NCBI RefSeq assembly: GCF_041080655.1
Contig: NZ_CP163525.1
Coordinates: 8,184,001-8,248,000, forward strand
Direction of reading: 5' to 3'
DNA from: Streptomyces sp. CG4
GTDB lineage: Bacteria > Actinomycetota > Actinomycetes > Streptomycetales > Streptomycetaceae
Length of the DNA stretch: 64,000 nt
The translations under genes were made by a program, and so were the position numbers. Shown one piece after another: positions 1 to 8,526 of the stretch; position 1 is the first letter of the stretch; each line of letters opens with the position of its first letter. The notes below the pieces were generated by a model. It did no database searches. It worked only from the letters and a program-made list of their open reading frames with translations, and had not been told where the DNA came from.

Positions 1-519
1 GTGCAGCTCGGCAAGGCGGCCGGGGCCCGGGTGATCGGGGTCGTCGGCGGCGCGGACAAGGCCGCCGTGGCCCGCGAGCTGGGCTGTGACGTGGTCGTGG
101 ACCGCCGCAGCGAGGACGTGATCGCGGCCGTGAAGGAGGCCACCGGCGGCCGGGGCGCCGACGTGATCTACGACCCCGTCGGCGGCGAGGCCTACGCCCA
201 GTCCGCCAAGCTGGTCGCCTTCGAGGGCCGGATCGTCGTCGTCGGCTTCGCCAGCGGCAGCATCCCCAGCCCGGCCCTCAACCACGCGCTGGTGAAGAAC
301 TACTCGATCCTCGGCCTGCACTGGGGCCTGTACGCGACCAAGAACCCGAAGCTCATCCTGCGCTGCCACGAGGAACTGACCGAACTGGCCGCCCGGGGCG
401 CGATCAAGCCGCTGGTCAGCGAGCGGGTGCCGCTCGGCGAGGCCGCCGGGGCCGTGCAGAAGGTGGCGGACGGCCGGTCCACCGGCCGGATCGCCGTGGT
501 GATGGAGGAAGCAGCATGA
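1..519 (+). CDS. NADPH:quinone oxidoreductase-like MDR family protein, C-terminal part
   Basis: The frame is open from the first base, so the gene is cut by the window edge; about 172 residues remain. They match the C-terminal half of zinc-independent medium-chain dehydrogenases (quinone oxidoreductase type): the Rossmann-fold continuation (GARVIGVVGG), the DVIYDPVGG segment, and the ending in which the protein reconnects to its catalytic domain (RSTGRIAVVM). Such enzymes reduce quinones or enoyl compounds with NADPH in the cytosol. Its stop overlaps the start of the next acyl-CoA dehydrogenase by 4 bases (ATGA at 516), which suggests an operon for acyl-CoA oxidation. The exact substrate cannot be read from this fragment. 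Confidence 0.85.
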   Translation: MQLGKAAGARVIGVVGGADKAAVARELGCDVVVDRRSEDVIAAVKEATGGRGADVIYDPVGGEAYAQSAKLVAFEGRIVVVGFASGSIPSPALNHALVKNYSILGLHWGLYATKNPKLILRCHEELTELAARGAIKPLVSERVPLGEAAGAVQKVADGRSTGRIAVVMEEAA

Positions 520-1697
520 CCGACGCCGACGAACTCGTCCGCCGCACACGGGAGTTGCTCGCCGAGCATCCCCCGGCGAGCACGGACCGCCTGGACTTCC
601 TGCGGGCCCGTTTCGACGCCGGCCTCGCCTGGGTGCACTACCCGGAAGGACTCGGCGGACTGGGCGCCCCGCGCTCCCTGCAGAGCGCCGTGGACGCCGA
701 ACTGGAGGCCGCGGGCGCCCCCGACAACGACCCCCGGCGCATCGGCATCGGCCTCGGCATGGCCGCGCCGACGATCCTCAAGTACGGCACCGAGGAGCAG
801 AAGCAGCGCTATCTGCGGCCGCTGTGGACGGGGGAGGAGGTCTGGTGCCAGCTGTTCAGCGAGCCCGGCGCCGGCTCCGACCTGGCCGCGCTCGGCACCC
901 GCGCCGTACGGGAAGGCGACGACTGGGTCGTCAACGGGCAGAAGGTGTGGACCTCCAGCGCCCACCTCGCCCGCTGGGCCATCCTCATCGCCCGTACCGA
1001 CCCGGACGTGCCCAAGCACGCGGGCATCACCTACTTCATCTGCGACATGACCGACCCGGGCGTCGAGGTCCGGCCGCTGCGCCAGATCACCGGCGAGGCC
1101 GAGTTCAACGAGGTCTTCCTCACCGACGTCCGCATCCCCGACACCCGCCGCCTCGGCGAGGCCGGCGACGGCTGGCGGGTCGCCCAGACCACCCTCAACA
1201 ACGAGCGCGTGGCCATCGGCGGCATGCGGCTGCCCCGTGAGGGCGGCATGATCGGCCCGGTCGCCCGGACCTGGCGCGAGCGCCCCGAACTGCGCACCCA
1301 CGACCTGCATCAGCGGCTGCTGAAGCTGTGGGTCGAGGCCGAGGTCTCCCGCCTCACCGCGGAGCGCCTGCGCCAGCAGCTCACCGTCGGCCAGCCCGGC
1401 CCCGAGGGCGCCGGTATGAAGCTCGCCTTCGCCCGCCTCAACCAGGAGATCAGCGGCCTGGAGGTCGAACTCCGCGGCGCGGAGGGCCTGTTGTACGACG
1501 ACTGGACCATGCGCCGCCCCGAGCTGGTCGACTTCACAGGCCGTGACGCCGGTTACCGCTACCTCCGCGCCAAGGGCAACAGCATCGAGGGCGGCACCAG
1601 CGAGGTGCTGCTGAACATCGTCGCCGAGCGGGTCCTCGGCCTGCCCGCCGAGCCGCGCACCGACAAGGACGTCGCCTGGAAGGACCTGGCCCGATGA
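516..1697 (+). CDS. acyl-CoA dehydrogenase (first of a pair)
   Basis: A 393-residue FAD-dependent acyl-CoA dehydrogenase, normal length for the family. Visible signatures are the flavin and substrate loop (QLFSEPGAGSDLA near residue 115), the following NGQKVWTSS strand, and the C-terminal GNSIEGGTSEV loop that contacts FAD. The start ATG lies inside the stop of the upstream gene (ATGA), and its own stop overlaps the start of the next acyl-CoA dehydrogenase in the same way, so the three proteins are probably made together. Paired, adjacent, unequal acyl-CoA dehydrogenases in actinobacteria often form alpha2-beta2 heterotetramers acting on bulky CoA esters such as steroid side chains; that assignment is inferred from the arrangement, not seen in residues. 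Confidence 0.92.
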   Translation: MTDADELVRRTRELLAEHPPASTDRLDFLRARFDAGLAWVHYPEGLGGLGAPRSLQSAVDAELEAAGAPDNDPRRIGIGLGMAAPTILKYGTEEQKQRYLRPLWTGEEVWCQLFSEPGAGSDLAALGTRAVREGDDWVVNGQKVWTSSAHLARWAILIARTDPDVPKHAGITYFICDMTDPGVEVRPLRQITGEAEFNEVFLTDVRIPDTRRLGEAGDGWRVAQTTLNNERVAIGGMRLPREGGMIGPVARTWRERPELRTHDLHQRLLKLWVEAEVSRLTAERLRQQLTVGQPGPEGAGMKLAFARLNQEISGLEVELRGAEGLLYDDWTMRRPELVDFTGRDAGYRYLRAKGNSIEGGTSEVLLNIVAERVLGLPAEPRTDKDVAWKDLAR

Positions 1698-2767
1698 CCG
1701 ATCTTCTCTACTCCGAGGAGGAAGAGGCGCTGCGCGCCGCCGTCCGCGATCTGCTCACGGACCACTGCGCGCCGGCGGACGTCATCGCCCGCAGCGAGTC
1801 CGGCGTCCCGCACGACCTCGCGCTGTGGAAGTCCCTCGCCGAGGGCATGGGCCTCGCCGGGCTCCTGGTGCCCGAGGAACAGGGCGGTCAGGGCGCCTCC
1901 GCCCGCGAAGTCGCCGTGGTACTGGAGGAGTTGGGCCGGGCGGTGGCCCCCGTGCCGTACCTCACCAGCGCGGTCGTGGCCACCGAGGCCCTGCTGGCCT
2001 GCGGTGACGAGGAACTGCTGGGCCGGCTGGCCTCCGGGCGCACCATCGGCGCCCTCGCCGTCGGCCTGCACACGGCACCGGGCGGCGCCGTCAAGACCGT
2101 ACGACTCGAAAACGGCACGCTGCACGGGGAGTTGACCGGCATCGCCGACGCGGCCGTGGCCGACGTTCTGCTCGTCCCGGCGGACGACGGCGGCCTGTAC
2201 GCCGTGACCGCGGACGCCGTGACGGTCACCGGGCAGGTCTCCCTGGACCTGACCCGGCCGCTGGCGACGGTACGGCTGGCGGGCGCCCCCGGCCGCCGTG
2301 TCGGCGCCGCGGAACCCGCCGTACGACGCGCGCTGCGCGCCGCCGCCGGACTGCTCGCCTCCGAGCAACTCGGCGTGGCCGACTGGGCGTTGACCGAGAC
2401 GGTCCGCTATCTGAAGGAGCGCAAGCAGTTCAACCGGCCGGTCGGCGGCTTCCAGGCCCTCAAGCACCGGCTCGCCCAGCTGTGGCTGGAGGTGGTCAAC
2501 CTCCGGGCGGCCGCCCGTGCCGCCGCCGACGCGCTGGCCTCCGGCGAGGACGTGGAGACCTCGGTCGCCGTCGCGCAGGCGTATGCGGCGCCCGTCGCCG
2601 TCCACGCCACGGAGGAGGCGGTGCAGCTGCACGGCGGGATCGGTATGACCTGGGAGCATCCGATCCACCTGTATCTGAAGCGGGCCAAGGCGGACTCGAT
2701 CGCCTTCGGCACGGCGGGAGCGCACCGGGAAGCACTGGCCGAACTGGTCGATCTCCAGGCGCCCTGA
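1694..2767 (+). CDS. acyl-CoA dehydrogenase (second of a pair)
   Basis: A 357-residue acyl-CoA dehydrogenase, shorter and more divergent than its neighbour. The family is shown by the N-terminal helical domain (LLVPEEQGGQGASA), the RKQFNRPVGGFQALKH helix and the VQLHGGIGMTWEHP motif near the C-terminus. The middle beta domain is reduced compared with the first protein, as is common in the partner subunit of heteromeric acyl-CoA dehydrogenases. The ATG overlaps the upstream stop by 4 bases. A hairpin terminator follows directly, so this is the last gene of the operon. Substrate unknown. Confidence 0.9.
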   Translation: MTDLLYSEEEEALRAAVRDLLTDHCAPADVIARSESGVPHDLALWKSLAEGMGLAGLLVPEEQGGQGASAREVAVVLEELGRAVAPVPYLTSAVVATEALLACGDEELLGRLASGRTIGALAVGLHTAPGGAVKTVRLENGTLHGELTGIADAAVADVLLVPADDGGLYAVTADAVTVTGQVSLDLTRPLATVRLAGAPGRRVGAAEPAVRRALRAAAGLLASEQLGVADWALTETVRYLKERKQFNRPVGGFQALKHRLAQLWLEVVNLRAAARAAADALASGEDVETSVAVAQAYAAPVAVHATEEAVQLHGGIGMTWEHPIHLYLKRAKADSIAFGTAGAHREALAELVDLQAP

Positions 2768-2779
2768 TCCCGGCCAGGT

Positions 2780-2820
2780 GAAGCCCGCCCCCACCGGCGA
2801 ATTCCAGGGGCGGGCTTCTT
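2780..2820 (+). terminator. intrinsic terminator after the acyl-CoA dehydrogenase operon
   Basis: Perfect 12-base inverted repeat GAAGCCCGCCCC (2780-2791) and GGGGCGGGCTTC (2807-2818) with a 15-base loop, beginning 12 bases after the stop codon at 2767 and ending in TT. Confidence 0.85.
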
Positions 2821-2940
2821 CATGTGCCTGCTCCGCCGAAGTGAACAACGCGCCAACTCCCCGCGAGACAGCGCCCCTTGGGTGGTAGGGCCACGCATAC
2901 TCTCCCCGGTCCCATCCGGCACCTCCAAGGGAGGCAGAGC

Positions 2941-3804
2941 ATGGCCCTCACCACCCGTCGCAGAGCCCTCACCACCCTCGGCGCCGCGCTCGCCGGCGCG
3001 GTCGTCCTGCCCGGGGCACAAGCCTGGGCGGGCGGCTCCCACCGGGGCCGGCGTCCGCTGTGGAACGCGCACGCCCACAACGACTACGAGCACCCCCGGC
3101 CCCTGTTCGACGCGCTCGACCACCGCTTCGGCAGCGTCGAGGCCGACATCTTCCTCGTCGGCGACCAGCTCCTCATCGGTCACGACAGCTCCGAGCTGGA
3201 CCCCACCCGCACCCTCGAATCCCTCTACCTCGACCCGCTGGCCGCGATCGTGAAGGGCAACCACGGCCCGGTGTACCGAGGCTGGCGCCGGCCACTGCAG
3301 CTCCTCATCGACATCAAGACCGAGGGCTCCTCGACGTACCTCGAACTCGACCGCCATCTGCGCCGCTGCCCGTACCTGTTCACCCGGTACGACCGCGGCC
3401 GTATCCACCGCGGACCCGTCACCGCCGTCATCTCCGGTGACCGCGCAGCCCGCATCCCCATGGCGGCGCAGGACGAGCGGCTCGCCTTCTACGATGGCCG
3501 GCTCACCGACCTCGGCAGCACCGCTCCCGCTTCGTTCATCTCGCTGATCAGCGACAACTGGACCCAGAACTTCACCTGGTCCGGCGACGGCACCTTCCCC
3601 GACGCCGAGCGGCAGAAGCTGCGCGGCATCACCGCCGCCGCACACGCGAGGGGGCAGCAGGTGCGGTTCTGGGCCACCCCGGACGCCGCGGGCCCGGCCC
3701 GCGACGCCCTGTGGACGGAGCTGCTCGCCGCCGGCGTCGACTACCTCAACACCGACGACCTGGCGGGCCTGGAGACCTTCCTCGACACCCACCCCACCGC
3801 GTAA
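2941..3804 (+). CDS. secreted PI-PLC/glycerophosphodiesterase-fold protein
   Basis: A 287-residue protein with an N-terminal export signal: TTRRRALTTLGAALAGA has the arginine pair and hydrophobic stretch of a Tat substrate, ending near AQAWA. The mature part begins with AHNDYEHPRPLFDALDHRF then EADIFLVGDQLLIGHD, the metal-binding pattern of the TIM-barrel phosphodiesterases related to PI-specific phospholipase C and glycerophosphodiester phosphodiesterase. It probably hydrolyses a phosphodiester outside the cell. The ATG at 2941 is preferred to an upstream one at 2878 because GGGAGGCAG sits just before it and the signal peptide starts there. It stands alone after a terminator. Confidence 0.8.
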   Translation: MALTTRRRALTTLGAALAGAVVLPGAQAWAGGSHRGRRPLWNAHAHNDYEHPRPLFDALDHRFGSVEADIFLVGDQLLIGHDSSELDPTRTLESLYLDPLAAIVKGNHGPVYRGWRRPLQLLIDIKTEGSSTYLELDRHLRRCPYLFTRYDRGRIHRGPVTAVISGDRAARIPMAAQDERLAFYDGRLTDLGSTAPASFISLISDNWTQNFTWSGDGTFPDAERQKLRGITAAAHARGQQVRFWATPDAAGPARDALWTELLAAGVDYLNTDDLAGLETFLDTHPTA

Positions 3805-3906
3805 CACCACACGTTCGGGGGACACGTCAGCCGCCCGGACGGACCCTCCGCTACGCCACACTTGCGGCCGAACGCCGCACAAGGGGCGTGGCGGAGGAGG
3901 TTCCCG

Positions 3907-4101
3907 ATGGCCGTTTCCATTTCCGCGGTGCTGTTGCTGCTGATCCTGGCCGTGATCTTCATGCGCAACGGCGCGCTGAAGATCTCCCATGCGCTGGTCT
4001 GCGTGCTGCTCGGCTTCTATCTGGCCGGCACGAGCATGGCACCCACGATCCACAGCGGACTCACCACGACCGCCGACCTGGTGAGCAGTCTGCGGCCCTG
4101 A
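3907..4101 (+). CDS. small membrane protein (64 aa)
   Basis: A 64-residue protein starting MAVSISAVLLLLILAV, with one strong membrane segment at the N-terminus and a second moderately hydrophobic one (ALVCVLLGFYLAG). The ATG at 3907 has a GGAGGAGG ribosome binding site 6 bases upstream and is preferred to 3862. It resembles small Streptomyces proteins of unknown function, some of which are next to conjugative or developmental genes; nothing here tells its role. It runs convergently into the phosphodiester glycosidase gene, with 2 bases between stops. Confidence 0.7.
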   Translation: MAVSISAVLLLLILAVIFMRNGALKISHALVCVLLGFYLAGTSMAPTIHSGLTTTADLVSSLRP

Positions 4102-4103
4102 GT

Positions 4104-5342
4104 TCAGGCGGCCGAGAAGACGCCGATGCCGTTCGCGACGGGACGTTCGTCGCCACCGCTCGGATGGTTGCGGACCGTCACGGTGCTCGCGCCCGCGTCG
4201 CGGGTGACCAGCTCCGAAGAGCCGCCCCCGTCGAGGTTGAACGCGTCGGACGCGCCCAGCGCACGCATGGTGCCGGCCTCCTCCGCGACCGTCATACCGG
4301 TCCGGCGGTCGGTGTCGCCGTCCAACGCCAGGATGAGCAGCTTCCGTCCGCCGTCCTTGAAGCCCACGACCGTGCGCACCGCCGAGGTGACGTTGTCGAG
4401 GCCGGACAGCGCCGCCCCGCCCTCAAGGACCGGGAAGCCGCCGATCGCGCACGCGTAGGGCACCGCGGACGAGGCGGCCACCAGACGGCGCGTCACGGTC
4501 ACCGGCTTGCCGACCACGAGCTTGCGCAGCTGCCGCGCGCCCTCCTCGCGGCCCACGAGGACCGTGGTGTTCGCCGGGATCGGGCCGCTGCCCGGGGTGG
4601 TGGCCGCGGACACCACCCGGCCGCCTCGCACCTTCACCTCGTAGGTGTCGGTGCTGCACGGCGCCGACCGCTCGATGTCGGTGCCGCACACGGAGCGCAT
4701 CCGGGAGGCGCTGCCCCACCGCGCGGTGAAGGCGCCGACGGAGTTCTCCGGGAGCGCGTACTGGTTGAGGCCCTTCAGCGTGAGGGTGCCTTCCGGTGTG
4801 CTGACGCTGCCGACGAGGGTCAGCCGGTCCAGCCGGGCCCGCCGGTCGGTGCCCACCCCGATGACGTCCCGGGTGTTCGTGCCCGGCGGCAGCGTGGGCC
4901 CGAACCGCTGGCCGTTCGGCACCGCCGCCTTGAGGACGTGCCCGGCCGCGATCGCCGGTCCGACGCTCGCGCCGGTGGCCTCCACGCCCGGGTGCTGGGT
5001 CTCGGTGATGTCGAAGAAGTCACCGTTGACGCCCGCCACCGCCCCGGCCGAGTCCGCCATCGCCGAGACGGTGGCCCGGGCCGCCACCGCGCCCGGGTGG
5101 AGCAGGTCGACCTTGACGTGCGGATTGGCCAGGTCGACCGTGAGCAGATGGGCGTGGGTCCGGCCCGCGCTCGCGGTGACGTCGAACTGCCGGTAGGTGA
5201 CACCCGGCGCGATCCGCTTGCCGTCCGGAACGGCGCCGGCCGGTGCCGCCCCCGCGAGGGCCGCACCGGCCAGCATCCCGAACGCCGTGACAAGTGTGAG
5301 AACCGCTCTGCCCGCTGCCGAACGCCTGCGCCGTCTGGTCAC
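4104..5342 (-). CDS. secreted phosphodiester glycosidase family protein (NAGPA domain)
   Basis: A 412-residue protein with a classical signal peptide (several arginines, then VLTLVTAFGMLAGAALAGAAPAGA). The rest matches the NAGPA/DUF2233 fold found in N-acetylglucosamine-1-phosphodiester alpha-N-acetylglucosaminidase: GVNGDFFDI near residue 115, GGFPVLEGG, and the hallmark AFNLDGGGSSELV close to the C-terminus. It probably cleaves a sugar phosphodiester bond in the cell envelope or outside the cell. It is transcribed alone, convergent with the small membrane protein. The natural substrate in bacteria is mostly unknown. Confidence 0.85.
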   Translation of the reverse strand: MTRRRRRSAAGRAVLTLVTAFGMLAGAALAGAAPAGAVPDGKRIAPGVTYRQFDVTASAGRTHAHLLTVDLANPHVKVDLLHPGAVAARATVSAMADSAGAVAGVNGDFFDITETQHPGVEATGASVGPAIAAGHVLKAAVPNGQRFGPTLPPGTNTRDVIGVGTDRRARLDRLTLVGSVSTPEGTLTLKGLNQYALPENSVGAFTARWGSASRMRSVCGTDIERSAPCSTDTYEVKVRGGRVVSAATTPGSGPIPANTTVLVGREEGARQLRKLVVGKPVTVTRRLVAASSAVPYACAIGGFPVLEGGAALSGLDNVTSAVRTVVGFKDGGRKLLILALDGDTDRRTGMTVAEEAGTMRALGASDAFNLDGGGSSELVTRDAGASTVTVRNHPSGGDERPVANGIGVFSAA

Positions 5343-5426
5343 CGTGCCCCCTGATGTCTCGTCAACTGTCCCTGTCGTAAGGGTGTTAAGGGGCAGTGGA
5401 CCAGAGTGCGGCGACCGCCGGGCCGA

Positions 5427-5795
5427 CTAGACGTCGACTACGCGAGAACGGGTGAGAAAACGCACCCCCTCGGGTGCCTCCAGCGAGAATCCGCTCCCCC
5501 GTCCGGGGACGACGTCGACGATCAGCCGGGTGTGGCTCCACACCGCGTACTGGCTGCGGGACATCCAGAAGGTGACGGGCTCGGCCACGCCGTCCACCGA
5601 CAGCTCGGCCAGCAGCACGTCCGAGCCGCCGGTACGGAACTCGCCGTCCGGATAGCACATGGGGGCGCTGCCGTCGCAGCAGCCGCCGGACTGATGGAAC
5701 ATCAGCGGACCGTGCTCGGCGCGCAGCCGCCGCACCAGGTCGGCGGCCTGCGGGGTGAGTTCGACACGGGGGGACTCGGGGGATTCCTCAACCAT
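5427..5795 (-). CDS. DUF779 domain-containing protein
   Basis: A 122-residue protein of the DUF779 family. Recognisable are LRAEHGPLMFHQSGGCCDGSAPMCYP, which contains the conserved Cys pair and later Cys, GSDVLLAEL, and FWMSRSQYAVWSHT. DUF779 proteins are usually encoded next to an acetaldehyde/aldehyde dehydrogenase and are thought to belong with it, though their activity is not established. Here there is no aldehyde dehydrogenase beside it; one lies about 31 kb away (36375-37898). The gene is followed on the same strand by the end of a secreted glycosidase and preceded by a glyoxalase-fold gene. Confidence 0.85.
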   Translation of the reverse strand: MVEESPESPRVELTPQAADLVRRLRAEHGPLMFHQSGGCCDGSAPMCYPDGEFRTGGSDVLLAELSVDGVAEPVTFWMSRSQYAVWSHTRLIVDVVPGRGSGFSLEAPEGVRFLTRSRVVDV

Positions 5796-5906
5796 GGGTC
5801 ACCGTCCTGGAGAGCCGGGGCACAGGCGTGGACCCGGTCCAGTCTCACGGGTCGTCACGGTCCCGTCCAGCGCGCGGTGTTGCCTCGGCCGAACCCGCTC
5901 GGGTGC

Positions 5907-6254
5907 TCAGCGGTGGCCGAGCACGTTGACCACCCGCCCGTTGGGGTCCCGCACGAAGAACCGTCGTACGCCCCACTCCTCGTCCGTCAGCGGGTGCACG
6001 ATCTCCGCGCCGCGCTCCAGCATCGCCGCGTACGCCGCGTCGACGTCCTCGACCTCGATACTCAGGTCCGGGGCGACGGGCGCGGTGCGGTCCTCGGTCA
6101 TCACGCTCAGCTGCACGGCCGGGTTGCCGGGGGAGGCCAGCGTCACGATCCAGCCGTGGTTCATGACCTCCTCCAGCCCCAGCTCTCCGTAGAACTCCAC
6201 GCTCTGCGGCAGCGCCGTCGACTGGACGTTGGGCACGATACGACGAACAGGCAT
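5907..6254 (-). CDS. VOC (glyoxalase/bleomycin-resistance fold) protein
   Basis: A 115-residue single-domain vicinal-oxygen-chelate protein: MPVRRIVPNVQS, ALPQSVEFYGELGLEEV, then LSIEVEDVDAAYAAMLERG and FFVRDPNGRVVNVLGHR. The last motif is typical of the second beta-alpha-beta-beta unit. Members may be lyases, dioxygenases or drug-binding proteins; the ligand here cannot be predicted. The gene is divergent from the hypothetical gene at 6332. Confidence 0.85.
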   Translation of the reverse strand: MPVRRIVPNVQSTALPQSVEFYGELGLEEVMNHGWIVTLASPGNPAVQLSVMTEDRTAPVAPDLSIEVEDVDAAYAAMLERGAEIVHPLTDEEWGVRRFFVRDPNGRVVNVLGHR

Positions 6255-6331
6255 CTCGCGGCTCCGCGGGGCGGTGGGCTGGTGTGGACGGCGGCCAGAG
6301 TAGTGGGCCGTGCCTTTGAGAGGATGGGGGA

Positions 6332-6820
6332 ATGAGCGCCTTTTTCGGTCGGCCCGAGCCGCGCCCCGTGCTCGACGGTGAGTATCCGCGCTGGGACGAG
6401 GCGCTGGCGGTCGTCAACCGGGACCTGGCGGCGACCCTCCCCGACCAGCGTCCCCTGCGCCTGATCGCCCACCCGGACACCGAGGACCTGGACGCACAGA
6501 TCTACGTGGCCTTCTCCCCTCGCGAACTGCACGGCAACTCCCTGATACCGGCCGAGTCCGCCGCCGAAGCCCTGACGGCCGTCGCCGAAGCGGCCCAGGA
6601 CACGGTTTCGGAGCGGCTGTGGCGGGCGTGGCCGGTCTGCACCGTCCATGACCTCGGCACGCACCCGCGAGACCTCGACGGACGGCCGTCCTGGTGGTGC
6701 GCCGGCGGGGCCCGCCGGGACGCCCCGGCCCATGTCCGCGCGGCGATCGGCGAACTGGACACGATCCACCAACCCCGCCGCCCCCACCGCAAACGCCCCA
6801 AGAACCGCAGACTCCGCTGA
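6332..6820 (+). CDS. hypothetical protein (162 aa)
   Basis: Not recognised. A 162-residue soluble, Trp- and Pro-containing protein (MSAFFGRPEPRPVLDGEYPRW) with a basic tail (PRRPHRKRPKNRRLR) that might bind nucleic acid or simply be disordered. The ATG follows a purine-rich GAGGATGGGGGA. It is the last intact gene before a gene-poor stretch. Codon third positions are GC-rich as expected for a real Streptomyces gene. Confidence 0.7.
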   Translation: MSAFFGRPEPRPVLDGEYPRWDEALAVVNRDLAATLPDQRPLRLIAHPDTEDLDAQIYVAFSPRELHGNSLIPAESAAEALTAVAEAAQDTVSERLWRAWPVCTVHDLGTHPRDLDGRPSWWCAGGARRDAPAHVRAAIGELDTIHQPRRPHRKRPKNRRLR

Positions 6821-6962
6821 CCCGCCCGCCGCACCGGGCCGGCGCTCGTTCTCCGGTGCGGGAGCGCGGCGAGCCGGTGGGGGAAGTCCGCGCGGCCGCC
6901 GCCGACTTCACGCGACGGCCGGGCGTGTGCGACGCGAGTTCCTCGGTGTCGGAGGAGCGTCC

Positions 6963-7150
6963 TCACCCGGTGGCGCGGATCCGGCGCATCGGCAGCGCGT
7001 ACGCCGCCGAGGACCCCACCAGACCCGCCGGCAGGGCCAGGTCGATGCCGCCCAGGTCGGCGGCTACCACCCCGGTGCGGACGGTGCCGACGCACGGCAC
7101 CACGCCGGCCGCCGCGGTACGGGAACGGCGGCGCGGGCGCCTGGCCGCGC
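6963..7150 (-). pseudogene. remnant of a transporter C-terminus (possible NCS1 permease)
   Basis: The minus-strand frame ends with GVVAADLGGIDLALPAGLVGSS and AAYALPMRRIRATG before a stop at 6963. The GIDLALPAGLVGS pattern resembles the last membrane segment of cytosine/purine permeases of the NCS1 family. Upstream the frame turns into low-complexity arginine-rich translation through the tandem repeat, so no intact gene remains. The family assignment is tentative. Confidence 0.3.
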
Positions 7151-7177
7151 GGCCAGGGCCCGGACCCCAACGCCTTC

Positions 7178-7237
7178 GGCACCGGCCCGGTCGGCACCGG
7201 CCCGGTCGGCACCGGCCCGGTCGGCACCGGCCCTTGG
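7178..7237. repeat. 15-bp tandem repeat
   Basis: Unit GGCACCGGCCCGGTC occurs three times exactly (7178-7192, 7193-7207, 7208-7222) and a fourth time with the end changed (7223-7237). It lies within the decayed region and does not belong to a supported gene. Confidence 0.9.
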
Positions 7238-7781
7238 CCCGGTCCTGGACGGTGTCCCCGCCCTCATCGACTTCTTCGACGCGCACGCGGCGCCGACCGG
7301 TGAGCGCGCGCTGGAACTCGCCGACCTCGACGGTCCGCGCCGGTTCCAGCAGGGATCCGAGGTCGCCTGCCGCGAGTTCACCCGCGCCGATCCCACGGAC
7401 AACTGGTCGCGGCGGCTCGGCGAGGAGCGTGCCGGGTGCCGGGCGGGCGTTCCGCTGCCGTGACCTGGGGGAGCCGGGGCGCGGGTCGTCCGCTGCCCGG
7501 ACTGGCCCATCGCGCCGTATCCGCCGCTCCGGGTGATGGCCGGAGTGCGGCGCCGGCGCCCGGCCGATCTCTCGATGCCCCGCATGGGCCGGCCCATGCT
7601 CACGCCGCTCCGGGCACTCCAGGGCGTGATCGTCAACGCGGCCTGGGCCGCTGGGGAGGAGGCCCGGGCGGGCCGGGTAGCCGTGGCGTGTCGCGCCGAC
7701 CCGACGGTGCCGGCGGAGGACCCGCCGACGGTGCCTGATACGGAGCTGGCGGGGCTGCCGGTGCTGCTGACGGTCGCACTG

Positions 7782-8408
7782 TCACCGGCGTTCCCGCCTC
7801 GCCCGCCATGCCTCAAGTAGCAGGGGCAGCATCGACACGACGACGACCACGCCGACCAGCGGCAGCAGATACTCGTCGAGGTGCGGGACCGACGCCCCCA
7901 GGCTGTAGCCCGCCAGGACGAGCGTCTGCGACCACAGCACCCCGCCCACGGTCTGCCAGATCGTGAAAGTGCGCACGGGCACCCCGAGCGCACCGGCCAC
8001 GGGGTGCAGGACCGTCCGCAGTATCGGCACGAACCGGCCGATGACCAGGGCCTTCCCATAGCCGTACCGGGCCAGCAGCTCCTCGGCCCGGACGGCCGCC
8101 GCCTTCACCCGCGGGTTCGAGGTACGGGCCAGCAGCGCCCGTCCGCCGCGCCGCCCGATCAGATAGCCGGCCTGCCCGCCGGCCACCGCCCCGACCGCCG
8201 CGCACAGCAGCACCTGCCACAACGCCAGCCGGGGCGGCTGCTGCGCGGTTCCGGCGCACAGCACACCGGCCGGAAACAGCAGGGTGTCACCGGGCAGGAA
8301 GAAGCCGACGACCAGCAGCCCGGACTCAGCGAAGATCACCACCAGGACGCCGAGCGCGCCGAAGGCGGCCAGCACGGAGGCGCTGTTCATCGGGTTGACG
8401 GCTATCAC
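7782..8408 (-). CDS. DedA family membrane protein
   Basis: A DedA/SNARE-associated-domain integral membrane protein of about 209 residues. Signatures are GLLVVGFFLPGDTLLFPAGVL, the GGQAGYLIGRRGG loop and GRFVPILRT with the conserved Arg and Pro of the family. DedA proteins are membrane transporters implicated in lipid carrier recycling and envelope homeostasis. The GTG at 8408 is chosen because AGGAGG lies 9 bases before it; an in-frame ATG further upstream (8456) and one downstream (8390) are possible. It sits next to the decayed region, on the same strand as the hydrolase at 8527. Confidence 0.88.
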   Translation of the reverse strand: MIAVNPMNSASVLAAFGALGVLVVIFAESGLLVVGFFLPGDTLLFPAGVLCAGTAQQPPRLALWQVLLCAAVGAVAGGQAGYLIGRRGGRALLARTSNPRVKAAAVRAEELLARYGYGKALVIGRFVPILRTVLHPVAGALGVPVRTFTIWQTVGGVLWSQTLVLAGYSLGASVPHLDEYLLPLVGVVVVVSMLPLLLEAWRARRERR

Positions 8409-8526
8409 CTGGCCGAGCCTCCTGGCCACGTCGCAGGGGTACTCGCTCCCCAGCATCGCCCGCGCACCCCGAAACCGCCCGCCGCCGGCTCGCCGGCGGT
8501 GGGCTGCCCGGATATCGCACCGTCGC

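Larger units (their letters stand above)
6821..7781. other. gene-poor, probably decayed DNA
   Basis: No frame in these 961 bases looks like a complete gene on either strand. Short stretches look protein-like but are interrupted or lack starts: a minus-strand piece ending at 6963, and a plus-strand piece near 7240-7460 (ALIDFFDAHAAPTGERALELADL) that continues in another frame as CPDWPIAPYPPLRVM around 7490. A 15-base tandem repeat sits between them. Best read as gene remnants. Confidence 0.5.

Noticed and set aside
2407..4053. Long minus-strand frame (548 codons) spanning acyl-CoA dehydrogenase end, terminator and PLC-like gene.
   Set aside because: Crosses a terminator, opposes supported genes, low complexity.
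7178..7237. Possible CRISPR array from tandem repeats.
   Set aside because: Repeats are contiguous 15-base units with no spacers, and no cas genes are near.
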